Shown here: positions 32,531-39,956 of the stretch, piece after piece
Numbering within the stretch: position 1 is the stretch's first letter
Layout of the letters: each line of letters begins with the position of its first letter
Origin: a virus
Reading direction: 5' to 3' (one strand)
DNA: 43,557 nt
IMG/VR virus record: IMGVR_UViG_3300032323_001396
Coordinates: 1 to 43,557 of that record
Translations under genes and position numbers: made by a program
Notes under the pieces: generated by a model
Told to the model about the DNA's origin: nothing
Database searches by the model: none
What the model saw: the letters and a program-made list of their open reading frames with translations, nothing else

Positions 32531-32958
32531 TAAAATTAACAACAATCCTACAAGAGTATACGCCTAATCCGCATGAAGTTCCTCAGATTAGATATGGTAA
32601 TGAAGTAAGACCTTCATATTCTAAGCCATCTCTTTCAAAAACAGATATGAATGCTATTGTAGACATGAATAAGTTTGTTTGCAAAGATTGTGGATCTGTA
32701 ATGGCGCCTTTAGGAGAATGTTATGAGTGTGAAACTCCAGCATACGATAACGAAGTATATGGTAATCCTTCTCAAGATAATGAAGCACAGATGGCTAAAG
32801 GAGAACTAAAAAGCATGATTAAAAATGCAGTAGAACTATATAATAGTATTCAACCAAATACAGAATTACCAGGATGGATGTCTGCATATATAACACTATC
32901 AAGTGATTATGTTAATAGCGTAAACCAATTTGCACAATCACAAGTTAAACGTAAATAA
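32527..32958 (+). CDS. MIKL-tagged zinc-ribbon protein (143 aa)
   Basis: It begins at GTG 32527 with MIKLTTILQEYTPNPHEVPQ, the shared N-terminal tag with I-L-Q-E as the likely cleavage point. Four cysteines then form a compact zinc ribbon: CKDCGSVMAPLGECYECET (residues about 56-74). The C-terminal half, from DNEAQMAKGELKSMIKNAVE to GWMSAYITLSSDYVNSVNQF, matches the helical domain of the 629-aa protein at residues 447-505: the MAK, LKS, NA, W, A-x-IT and DY-NSV positions coincide. The domain thus occurs in two proteins of one operon, one of them tagged. Function of the domain is unknown. Confidence 0.7.
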   Translation: MIKLTTILQEYTPNPHEVPQIRYGNEVRPSYSKPSLSKTDMNAIVDMNKFVCKDCGSVMAPLGECYECETPAYDNEVYGNPSQDNEAQMAKGELKSMIKNAVELYNSIQPNTELPGWMSAYITLSSDYVNSVNQFAQSQVKRK

Positions 32959-32959
32959 A

Positions 32960-33421
32960 ATGATAAAACTTAAAGATATACTGAAATTAATAATTGAAGA
33001 GGCTGAAATAGGAGCTCCTAAACAAAATGTAGCTTTTGAAGAAGATCCTATGAATTATATTCTAACCAAATATAAGATGTTAACTTCTCATTTAAAAACA
33101 TTAATGGGAGATCAATTTAAAGAGTATCTTGGAGGAGTATTTATTGTATCTGGAAAGCCTACTACATTTAAAATACTTCTTAAGAATGGTCAATACTTTT
33201 ACATGGTTTATATGGGTAAAACATATGAAGCAAACGTTTTAGGTAAAAGATACTATCTTATGAATATTGGTGAAATACAAATGGCAACTATGGCTGTATC
33301 AAGAATATTAAGATTTGGTAATGTTTCAAAAGCACAAGGACCAGATAGCGAAGAAGGACCACGTTCAGAATCAATGCCAACCGAAGAACCAGCAAAAGAA
33401 ACTCCAGCAGAGGAGGCTTAA
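32960..33421 (+). CDS. MIKL-tagged hypothetical protein (153 aa)
   Basis: I start it at ATG 32960, giving MIKLKDILKLIIEEAEIGAP. An in-frame TTG ten codons upstream lies inside the previous gene and would bury the tag. The sequence IIEE|AEIG is strikingly like the T4 gp23 maturation site (FLTE|AEIG). A globular middle follows (YKMLTSHLKTLMGDQFKEYL, then FKILLKNGQYFYMVYMGKTY), and the tail is acidic and Pro/Glu-rich (EEPAKETPAEEA). It closes the accessory unit, 121 nt before the terminase. A packaged internal head protein is the best guess. The fold is not recognised. Confidence 0.68.
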   Translation: MIKLKDILKLIIEEAEIGAPKQNVAFEEDPMNYILTKYKMLTSHLKTLMGDQFKEYLGGVFIVSGKPTTFKILLKNGQYFYMVYMGKTYEANVLGKRYYLMNIGEIQMATMAVSRILRFGNVSKAQGPDSEEGPRSESMPTEEPAKETPAEEA

Positions 33422-33497
33422 TACACACTAAGAACAAAGATTTTTAATACTCGAAAAAAAGTCTTATTATCAATTAAATATAGGTTATAACATATCC

Positions 33498-33530
33498 TAT
33501 AAATAGATTCGAATATTCGATATATTTATA
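33498..33530. promoter_or_regulatory. 33-bp dyad flanking the terminase promoter
   Basis: TATAAATA (33498-33505) and TATTTATA (33523-33530) form an inverted pair around a perfect 12-bp palindrome TCGAATATTCGA (33509-33520), with 3-nt and 2-nt gaps. A smaller inverted repeat, TATAGG (33479-33484) and CCTATA (33496-33501), overlaps its left edge. This is an unusually symmetric site for an otherwise simple promoter and may bind a dimeric regulator. Confidence 0.55.
33521..33530 (+). promoter_or_regulatory. Putative late promoter element TATATTTATA (terminase)
   Basis: TATATTTATA ends 12 nt before the terminase ATG at 33543 and abuts the palindrome TCGAATATTCGA. It would start the terminase-portal transcription unit. 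The leader is A-rich with no Shine-Dalgarno-like run. Confidence 0.65.
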
Positions 33531-33542
33531 AACAAAACTTTT

Positions 33543-35150
33543 ATGTCTGAACAAGTTAATAGACAGACTACAATTAAAGATAAAATTCGTGAAGAGTTTA
33601 TAAAATGTGCCACTGATCCGGTATATTTTATGAAGAAGTACTACATGATTCAGCATCCTCAAAAAGGTAGACAATTATTTGATCTGTATCCTTTTCAAGA
33701 GTCAATGATGAAAGTATTTACTGGGGATAAGAATGTAATCATAAATAAATCAAGACAATTAGGTATATCAACATTAGTATCAGCCTATTCATTATGGCTT
33801 ATGCTATTCCATAAAGATAAAAACGTTCTGGTAATTGCGACTAAGCAAGAGACAGCCAAGAACATGGTTACCAAAGTTAGATTTGCATATGATAATCTAC
33901 CTGCTTGGTTAAAAATAGGAACAACTGAAGACAATAGATTAAGTCTTAGACTTACTAATGGATCTCAAATTAAGGCTGTATCAGGAGCAAGTGACTCTGC
34001 TCGTTCTGAAGCCGTATCTCTTTTAGCAATGGATGAAGCTGCATTTATAGATAATGCAGAAGAACTATTTGGTTCCGCTCAACAAACGTTGGCAACCGGT
34101 GGTAAGTGTATTGCTTTATCAACTCCAAATGGTGTTGGTAACTGGTTCCATAAAACATATTCTAGAGCACAAAAGAAAGAAAATAGTTTTGTCCCAGTCT
34201 CTCTTCCATGGACTGTTCACCCTGATAGAAATCAAGAGTGGAGAGATCAGCAAGACAAAGATCTTGGATTAAGAATGGCCGCACAAGAGTGTGACTGTGA
34301 CTTTTCAAGTTCTGGTGCTACGGTAATCATTCCAGATATATTAGCTTGGTATGAAGAAAATATAATATTAGAGCCAATTGAAAGAAGAGGTTTAGATAGA
34401 TCATTATGGATTTGGGAATATCCTAGTCCAATGAAAACATATCTATTAACGGCTGACGTTGCTCGTGGAGATGGTGGAGACTATTCTGCATTTCATATTA
34501 TAGATATAGAAACATTGACTCAGGTTGCAGAATTTCAATCTCAATGCGATACAAGAGAGTATGCTAATATAATTATTGCTGCAGCTTCTGAGTATAATAA
34601 TGCTTTAGTTGCAGTTGAGAATGCTAATATTGGATGGGACGTTTTACAATCATTAATAGAAAGAGGATATAACAATCTTCACTATAGTCATAAATCTGAT
34701 ACTAGTCTAGATGCAGAAAAACATTTAGATAGATTCGATAATTCAAGTACATTAGTTCCAGGATTTACAACATCTACAAAATCAAGACCTCTTATTGTTG
34801 AAAGAATGAGAGACTTTGTAGAAACAAAACAAGTTGTAATAAGATCTATTAGATTATTAGAAGAACTAAGAGTATTTATATGGAAAAATAGTAAAGCTCA
34901 AGCAATGAGCGGATATAATGATGATCTGGTAATGTCTTTTGCAATTGGCATGTACATGAGAGACTCATCAATAAGATTTAAAAGAAATGCTGAAAGCTTA
35001 ACATATGCTAGTTTAAATAGTTTTACAAGAACTACTGATAACTCAGCAGTATATAACGCAAGTAGTCATTTAAATAGCAATCCATGGGCAATGGAAGTAC
35101 AAAATAATGCGGGATCTTCTGTTGAAGATTTATCGTGGTTAATAGGATAA
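33543..35150 (+). CDS. 17: Terminase large subunit, T4 gp17-like (535 aa)
   Basis: The ATPase half shows the adapted Walker A SRQLGIST at residues 70-77, Walker B LLAMDEAAF with Asp164-Glu165, and the coupling motif LSTPNGVGNWF near 192-202. The RNase H-like nuclease half has its acidic triad at Asp305 (LTADVARGDGGD), Glu359 (VAVENANIG) and Asp460/461 (YNDDLVMSFAIGM). T4 gp17 is 610 aa. The protein cuts concatemeric DNA and pumps it into the prohead at the portal. It heads its unit behind its own promoter element and is followed 10 nt later by the portal gene. No small terminase (gp16) or gp18/gp19 gene is seen next to it, unlike T4. Confidence 0.95.
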   Translation: MSEQVNRQTTIKDKIREEFIKCATDPVYFMKKYYMIQHPQKGRQLFDLYPFQESMMKVFTGDKNVIINKSRQLGISTLVSAYSLWLMLFHKDKNVLVIATKQETAKNMVTKVRFAYDNLPAWLKIGTTEDNRLSLRLTNGSQIKAVSGASDSARSEAVSLLAMDEAAFIDNAEELFGSAQQTLATGGKCIALSTPNGVGNWFHKTYSRAQKKENSFVPVSLPWTVHPDRNQEWRDQQDKDLGLRMAAQECDCDFSSSGATVIIPDILAWYEENIILEPIERRGLDRSLWIWEYPSPMKTYLLTADVARGDGGDYSAFHIIDIETLTQVAEFQSQCDTREYANIIIAAASEYNNALVAVENANIGWDVLQSLIERGYNNLHYSHKSDTSLDAEKHLDRFDNSSTLVPGFTTSTKSRPLIVERMRDFVETKQVVIRSIRLLEELRVFIWKNSKAQAMSGYNDDLVMSFAIGMYMRDSSIRFKRNAESLTYASLNSFTRTTDNSAVYNASSHLNSNPWAMEVQNNAGSSVEDLSWLIG

Positions 35151-35160
35151 AAAAAGAAAA

Positions 35161-37092
35161 ATGGCAGAAGTACAACAGAATTTATTTTCAACACTACGTA
35201 GACTTTTTAGTACAGACGTAATTATTCGTAATGATGGCGGTGGCAATATGCTACGCGTTATGGATACTGATAACATACAAGCAAATGGTGTTATTCAGAC
35301 AAACTCTATAATCGACCGTTTTCATAGAGTTTATACAACATCTACTGCGTATGGTGTTAATTTAAATCTAGCAATGAACTATCAGTCTGCTAGGGTTCAA
35401 ATCTATGCAGACTATGATGCTATGGATACAGATGCTATTATCGCATCTGCATTAGATATTATAGCAGATGAGTGTACATTAAAGAATGAACAAGGTCAAG
35501 TATTGACAATTAGATCATCTGATGAAAATATTCAAAGACTATTAGAAAATCTATTTTATTCTGTATTAAATATTGAATTTAATCTATGGTCTTGGATTAG
35601 AAATATGTGTAAATATGGTGATTTTTATCTTAAGATGGAAATTTCTGAAGAATATGGTGTTTACAATGTAATACCATTCTCTGCATTTAATATAGTTCGT
35701 CAAGAGGGTTATAATCCTACTAATCCAAATGAAGTAAGATTTAAATTTGATCCTAATGCTGCATTGGCTTCTACTTCAGGTTACACATCAGCTATGAATA
35801 ATCAAGATCCTGGTGTATGGTTTGACAACTATGAAATGGCTCACTTTAGATTAATAGGAGACGTTAACTATCTTCCATACGGTAGATCTTATTTAGAACC
35901 AGCAAGAAAACTATTTAAACAATACACTCTTATTGAAGATGCGATGCTGATTCATAGAGTTACTCGTGCTCCAGAAAGAAGAACATTCTATGTAAACGTA
36001 GGAGCTATTCCTCCAAATGAGGTTGAAAACTATGTACAAAAGATGATTAGTAAGATGAAGAAAACTCCTCTTATTGATCCTCATACTGGAAATTATAACT
36101 TAAAATATAACCAACAAAACCTATTAGAAGACTTCTTTATCCCAGTTCGTGGTAATGATACTTCTACAAGAATTGATACTGCGAAAGGTTTAGAGTACAA
36201 CGCCATTGAAGACGTTCAGTATTTTAGAGAGAAGCTATTTGCTGCGTTAAAGATTCCTAAAGCATTCATGGGATATGAAAAGGATCTTACTGGTAAAGCA
36301 ACATTGGCAGCAGAAGATATTAGATTTGCTCGTACTATTGAAAGATTGCAAAGAATAATAGTATCTGAACTTAAAAAAATAGCGCTTGTTCATTTATATG
36401 CAAATGGTTATACAGATGAATCTATGGCTAATTTTAGCCTTAGTTTAACTAATCCTTCTATTATCTATGATCAAGAAAGGATTGCAATGTTTAAAGAAAA
36501 AATAGATCTTGCAACTCAAGCTATAGATGGTCATATTTTACCAAGAGAATACATATGGGAGAATATTTTCCATCTATCTCCAGATTCATTTGGGGAACTT
36601 GAAGATATGATTGTACAAGACTTAAAAAATAAATTTAGATACGATCAAATTGAAACTGAAGGAAATGATCCTTTAGAATCAGGTGAAGCATTTGGAACTC
36701 CTTCTCAAATTGCTGGTTTATATGGAGGAAAAACAGCATTACATGTACCTCCTGGATATAATGAAAATGATCCAACAGAACCAGTTAAATTACCAGGACG
36801 TCCAGAAAAATATAAATCTACATTTAGAACAGACGATAGTGCATTCGGAAGAGATGCTATTGGTAGATACGGAATGAAATCTAATGCAGAAAAAGGCGAA
36901 GATTCTTTTAAAAGATCAGAATATAAAGGTGGTCCTTTAAGTTTTGAAAGTACAAAAGCCGTTTATTTTCAAAATAAAGAGAGTCTAGGAAAGATATTTT
37001 CAAATAGAAAAATTAATCTTTTTGAAGCAAGTGTTGATGATAATAACTTGCTAGATGAAAGAAACATTAAAGAAGATTTAACCGAATCATAA
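35161..37092 (+). CDS. 20: Portal protein, T4 gp20-like (643 aa)
   Basis: Family marks include a central EDAMLIHRVTRAPERRTFYV followed by NVG near residues 258-280 and DLTGKATLAAEDIRFARTIE around 373-392. The dodecameric portal is the head vertex through which DNA passes and the docking site of the terminase. T4 gp20 has 524 aa; this one has a C-terminal extension of roughly 120 residues that is rich in Gly, Pro, Asn and charged residues and looks flexible. Near its end lies INLFEASVDD, containing LFE|A, a possible gp21 cleavage site. The gene is 10 nt after terminase. Whether the extension is trimmed in the mature head is an open point. Confidence 0.93.
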   Translation: MAEVQQNLFSTLRRLFSTDVIIRNDGGGNMLRVMDTDNIQANGVIQTNSIIDRFHRVYTTSTAYGVNLNLAMNYQSARVQIYADYDAMDTDAIIASALDIIADECTLKNEQGQVLTIRSSDENIQRLLENLFYSVLNIEFNLWSWIRNMCKYGDFYLKMEISEEYGVYNVIPFSAFNIVRQEGYNPTNPNEVRFKFDPNAALASTSGYTSAMNNQDPGVWFDNYEMAHFRLIGDVNYLPYGRSYLEPARKLFKQYTLIEDAMLIHRVTRAPERRTFYVNVGAIPPNEVENYVQKMISKMKKTPLIDPHTGNYNLKYNQQNLLEDFFIPVRGNDTSTRIDTAKGLEYNAIEDVQYFREKLFAALKIPKAFMGYEKDLTGKATLAAEDIRFARTIERLQRIIVSELKKIALVHLYANGYTDESMANFSLSLTNPSIIYDQERIAMFKEKIDLATQAIDGHILPREYIWENIFHLSPDSFGELEDMIVQDLKNKFRYDQIETEGNDPLESGEAFGTPSQIAGLYGGKTALHVPPGYNENDPTEPVKLPGRPEKYKSTFRTDDSAFGRDAIGRYGMKSNAEKGEDSFKRSEYKGGPLSFESTKAVYFQNKESLGKIFSNRKINLFEASVDDNNLLDERNIKEDLTES

Positions 37093-37097
37093 TTAGA

Positions 37098-37107
37098 TAT
37101 ATTTATT
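37098..37107 (+). promoter_or_regulatory. Putative late promoter element TATATTTATT
   Basis: TATATTTATT lies 5 nt after the portal stop codon and 19 nt before ATG 37127. It differs from the common form only in the last base. It would start the prohead-core and protease unit that ends at the terminator near 40605-40630. Confidence 0.55.
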
Positions 37108-37126
37108 AATAGAATCCATTCAAAAT

Positions 37127-37984
37127 ATGGCATCAATAAAACATTCAAAATATAGGAATTCAGGAATACTATTTGAGTTGTTAGTTAGACAAACTACAGC
37201 TGATTTAGTAGCGAATAGAGATTCCAAAGCAGTAAAAATACTTAAAAAATATTTTGCTAATACTGAATTAGGCAGAGAATATGCACTATATAATAATATA
37301 GTAACTAGTCCTAAGCTATCTGAGACAAAAGCAAATATGCTTATTACAACAGTATTAGAACAGTATGCTAAACTTAATAAAGAGGCTATCCAAAAACTTA
37401 AATTTAATTTAATTAGAGAAATTAAAGCTAATTATGAAATTAATGAGTTTTTTAAAGCAAAAATAGATAATTACAAAACATATGCATCTATTTTTAACAT
37501 ATTCGAATCTCAAGTACAAAAGAATATTGATGCTAAACAAATCTTCTTAAATAAAGTTGTTATATTAGAACATGTAACAAAATCTAAAATTGAAGACATG
37601 CAAGCTCCTAAGAGTATAGTGGAAGACTTGATGAAAGAAGATAAAGAGATTAGATTATTAACATATAAAATACTTGTTGAGAAATTTAACGATAAGTATC
37701 AGGGTTTATCAGAAAGACAAAAGTATGTTCTTAAAACGTATATTACCAGCGTATCTGATACAACAAAACTTAATTCTTTTGTAAATACACAACTACAAGA
37801 AATTAAAACAGACTTACAAAAACTATCTGCTAAAATCTCAGATCAAGTAATGAAAATCAAACTTGATGAAGTGGTTAAACTAGTTACTCCTATAAAAGAA
37901 GGTAGCAGTATAAAAGATGAAACTATTTCTGGATTATTACAGTATATAGATCTTATAGAAGAACTTAAAAAATCACAGAAATGA
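37127..37984 (+). CDS. Conserved head-region protein of marine T4-like phages (285 aa)
   Basis: The N-terminus MASIKHSKYRNSGILFELLV followed by RQTTADLVANRDSKAV and LKKYFANTELGREYALYN is a pattern I recognise from marine T4-like phages, always close to the portal. The protein is nearly all helical and rich in Lys and Glu. It occupies the place where T4 has gp67 and gp68 (prohead core), between portal and protease, which suggests a role in the prohead core or in assembly. Its last bases overlap the next gene (ATGA at 37981), so translation is coupled. No enzymatic motif is seen. Function remains inferred from gene order. Confidence 0.75.
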   Translation: MASIKHSKYRNSGILFELLVRQTTADLVANRDSKAVKILKKYFANTELGREYALYNNIVTSPKLSETKANMLITTVLEQYAKLNKEAIQKLKFNLIREIKANYEINEFFKAKIDNYKTYASIFNIFESQVQKNIDAKQIFLNKVVILEHVTKSKIEDMQAPKSIVEDLMKEDKEIRLLTYKILVEKFNDKYQGLSERQKYVLKTYITSVSDTTKLNSFVNTQLQEIKTDLQKLSAKISDQVMKIKLDEVVKLVTPIKEGSSIKDETISGLLQYIDLIEELKKSQK

Positions 37985-38652
37985 ATTTAGAATCAATGCA
38001 ATCTATGGTTTATAGACTTCGTGAAGACGAAAATGCTATGAGTACTGGAGAAAATCAAGAGATGCAAGATCTTATTGATAAATTAGTAGATGCTATTATG
38101 TCAGGACAAATGACAATAGATCAAGCTAACGCAATGATTGATAGTCCAGTTGATATGGAAGAAATGTCAGTTTCTGGTGGCGGTATGGCTTATAATCCTG
38201 GATTAGATGTACCAAAAAAGAAATATGCTGCGCCTTATGCAGAAGATAAAAAAGATAAAGAACCAAAATTAGCCGCTGGTAAGATTAAAAAGAATTACGC
38301 AGTAGACAAATTTGGTTTTACTCCAGCTCCTTCAATTCCAAATAGACCATCTACTGGCGGAATGCAATACAAAGCTCTTTGGGCAGAAAAGCAAGAAGAA
38401 TTGAAAGAAGGCTATATGTCATTTAAAAAAGAAGCAATGCTTAGAAATAAATCGCAACAATACCATGAAGGTGTTAAGATTGTGAGAAAAAATCTAAAAG
38501 ACATAGCAAAAATGACAGAGTATTTAAGTAAATTAAAAGAAGAGCTTAATACTGATGGTGAAATCAAAGAAATGAAATCAACATTAAAAGGAGTACATGA
38601 GATAATAAATCACATTAAAGAGATTTATTCAAATTGCAAAAAAATAAAATAG
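37981..38652 (+). CDS. Prohead-core-like hypothetical protein (223 aa)
   Basis: I do not recognise a named family. The first 60 residues (MNLESMQSMVYRLREDENAM, then QEMQDLIDKLVDAIMSGQMT) are acidic and helical. A middle Gly/Pro/Lys part includes AYNPGLDVPKKKYAAPYAED and FGFTPAPSIPNRPSTGGMQY. The last 80 residues (VRKNLKDIAKMTEYLSKLKE) form a Lys/Glu-rich helix with heptad pattern. The mixed disordered-helical build resembles scaffold or core proteins. It overlaps the previous stop by four bases and precedes the 42-aa basic protein by 5 nt. A core or assembly role fits its place between portal and protease. Confidence 0.68.
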   Translation: MNLESMQSMVYRLREDENAMSTGENQEMQDLIDKLVDAIMSGQMTIDQANAMIDSPVDMEEMSVSGGGMAYNPGLDVPKKKYAAPYAEDKKDKEPKLAAGKIKKNYAVDKFGFTPAPSIPNRPSTGGMQYKALWAEKQEELKEGYMSFKKEAMLRNKSQQYHEGVKIVRKNLKDIAKMTEYLSKLKEELNTDGEIKEMKSTLKGVHEIINHIKEIYSNCKKIK

Positions 38653-38657
38653 TATAA

Positions 38658-38786
38658 ATGGCAACAAAAACAAGTTCTAATCAATCAGCTAAAGTTACAT
38701 TTGGAGTAAAGAAAAAAGGTAAGGCGAAAAAATCATATAATAAGCACGTCAAAAGACCAAAGAAATACAGAGGACAAGGCAGATAA
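38658..38786 (+). CDS. Very basic 42-residue protein
   Basis: ATG 38658-38660 to TAA 38784-38786 encodes 42 residues with 15 Lys/Arg and no Asp or Glu, beginning MATKTSSNQSAKVTFGVKKK and ending KRPKKYRGQGR. The strong positive charge suits binding DNA or the acidic scaffold. It lies in the prohead-core cluster, 5 nt after the preceding gene. I recall a similar small basic protein with the same KKYRGQGR end in marine T4-like phages. In T4 the core gene 67 encodes a small acidic protein in a similar place, so this is not a simple counterpart. Confidence 0.7.
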   Translation: MATKTSSNQSAKVTFGVKKKGKAKKSYNKHVKRPKKYRGQGR

Positions 38787-38814
38787 TTAAAAACAACTAT
38801 AAAATAATATAAAG

Positions 38815-39915
38815 ATGACAATAGCAAATCTATTTGCAAAGCATAAAGCTGGAGAAATTTCTAAAGAGAAATTTTTATATGAAGCTCGTAAAGATTCTAA
38901 TCTACCATGGATTACTAATCTGACTTCATACACTGATGCTGTTAGTATTTTAAAAAATAAAGGCGTTATAAAAGAAGCAGTAGTAGAAAATAAAAATACT
39001 GATACTTTTGATTTAAACGCATCTACTGGGTTCTTAACTGAGCAAAAAGATTTTCATCTTGAAATTGATAGACTAAATCCTATATTAGTAAATAAAGCTA
39101 TCAATTCTGAGCTAGAAAAACTTGATAAAATAGATGCAGAGTCTTATCAAAATACAGTCAAGAAAGTAGTTAAAAAGCTACAGAAAGATCCACGTGCGTA
39201 TGATGATGTAGTAGTATCTAATGCTAAAGAAGTAGATAAAGCAGATGAGAAGCTTAAAATGGCTCCAATCAAAGACAATAACTTTAAAGATGAGCAAAAT
39301 CAGATGAAAAAAGTTAAAGGTGTTGAAGTTGCAAAAGCTAATGTAAAGGCTACAAAAAAAGAAAATAAAAAAGGAAAACCCAAAGGCGTAAAAGAAATGC
39401 AAAGCGTTGCAAAAAACCAAAAAGGTTTAGCAATTATGGAGTCTCTTTTATCATTTGTGTTTAAAAAAAAACTAAATGAGGATGTGCATCATAGTTATGC
39501 CGTTGGTCAGCAAATAAAAACTCCTGAAGGTGAAGGCATACTTGATGGTATTGTTGGCGATACTCTATCTGTAAAATTTGAAAATGGTAATATTAAAGAT
39601 TATCAACTTAATATGATAGAGCGTTTAAAAGAAATGGATAAACAACCCGATATCGCTCCAGAAATAGTAAAACATGAACCTGAAGTAACAGAAGCTAAAG
39701 ATAAAAAAGATGCTATTATTAAAAAAATAATGGAGCTTCTTAAAAAGAAAAAGAACATTAAAAAAGAAGTTACAATAGTGGGTCCTATGACACCTCCGGG
39801 AGAAGCACAGGCTATAGCTAAAGGTGAAAAAACAGATGTAAAAACTGTTCAAGCTGCAATGGTCCAAGCTAAACAAACAAACCAACCTGTACGAGTAGCT
39901 GAATCTAAAAAATAA
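38815..39915 (+). CDS. Lys-rich prohead core-like protein with several possible gp21 sites (366 aa)
   Basis: The N-terminal 80 residues contain KFLYE|ARKD near 20, VIKE|AVVE near 53 and GFLTE|QKDF near 75, each fitting (I/L)-x-E cleavage; FLTE is identical to the T4 gp23 site. Residues 140-210 are extremely Lys-rich (KATKKENKKGKPKGVKEMQS). A short KOW/SH3-like patch follows at about 225-268 (YAVGQQIKTPEGEGILDGIV, then LSVKFENGNIKDYQLN). The C-terminus is again Lys-rich. The composition and repeated sites suggest a core protein cut into basic peptides that stay in the head, as T4 gp22 and gp67 do. No named family is known to me. Confidence 0.66.
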   Translation: MTIANLFAKHKAGEISKEKFLYEARKDSNLPWITNLTSYTDAVSILKNKGVIKEAVVENKNTDTFDLNASTGFLTEQKDFHLEIDRLNPILVNKAINSELEKLDKIDAESYQNTVKKVVKKLQKDPRAYDDVVVSNAKEVDKADEKLKMAPIKDNNFKDEQNQMKKVKGVEVAKANVKATKKENKKGKPKGVKEMQSVAKNQKGLAIMESLLSFVFKKKLNEDVHHSYAVGQQIKTPEGEGILDGIVGDTLSVKFENGNIKDYQLNMIERLKEMDKQPDIAPEIVKHEPEVTEAKDKKDAIIKKIMELLKKKKNIKKEVTIVGPMTPPGEAQAIAKGEKTDVKTVQAAMVQAKQTNQPVRVAESKK

Positions 39916-39956
39916 TTAAAAAAGCTTTTAAAAAAGCGAAACAATAGACATTTAAT

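Noticed and set aside
33474-33674. Minus-strand frame across the terminase promoter and start
   Set aside because: It runs antisense through conserved terminase codons and starts inside them. No matching protein character. Antisense transcription is possible, but not this gene.
39178-39885. Phe-rich minus-strand frames opposite the 366-aa core protein
   Set aside because: Phe/Leu/Cys-rich strings are the antisense of Lys-rich AAA/AAG codons. They are shadows, not membrane proteins.
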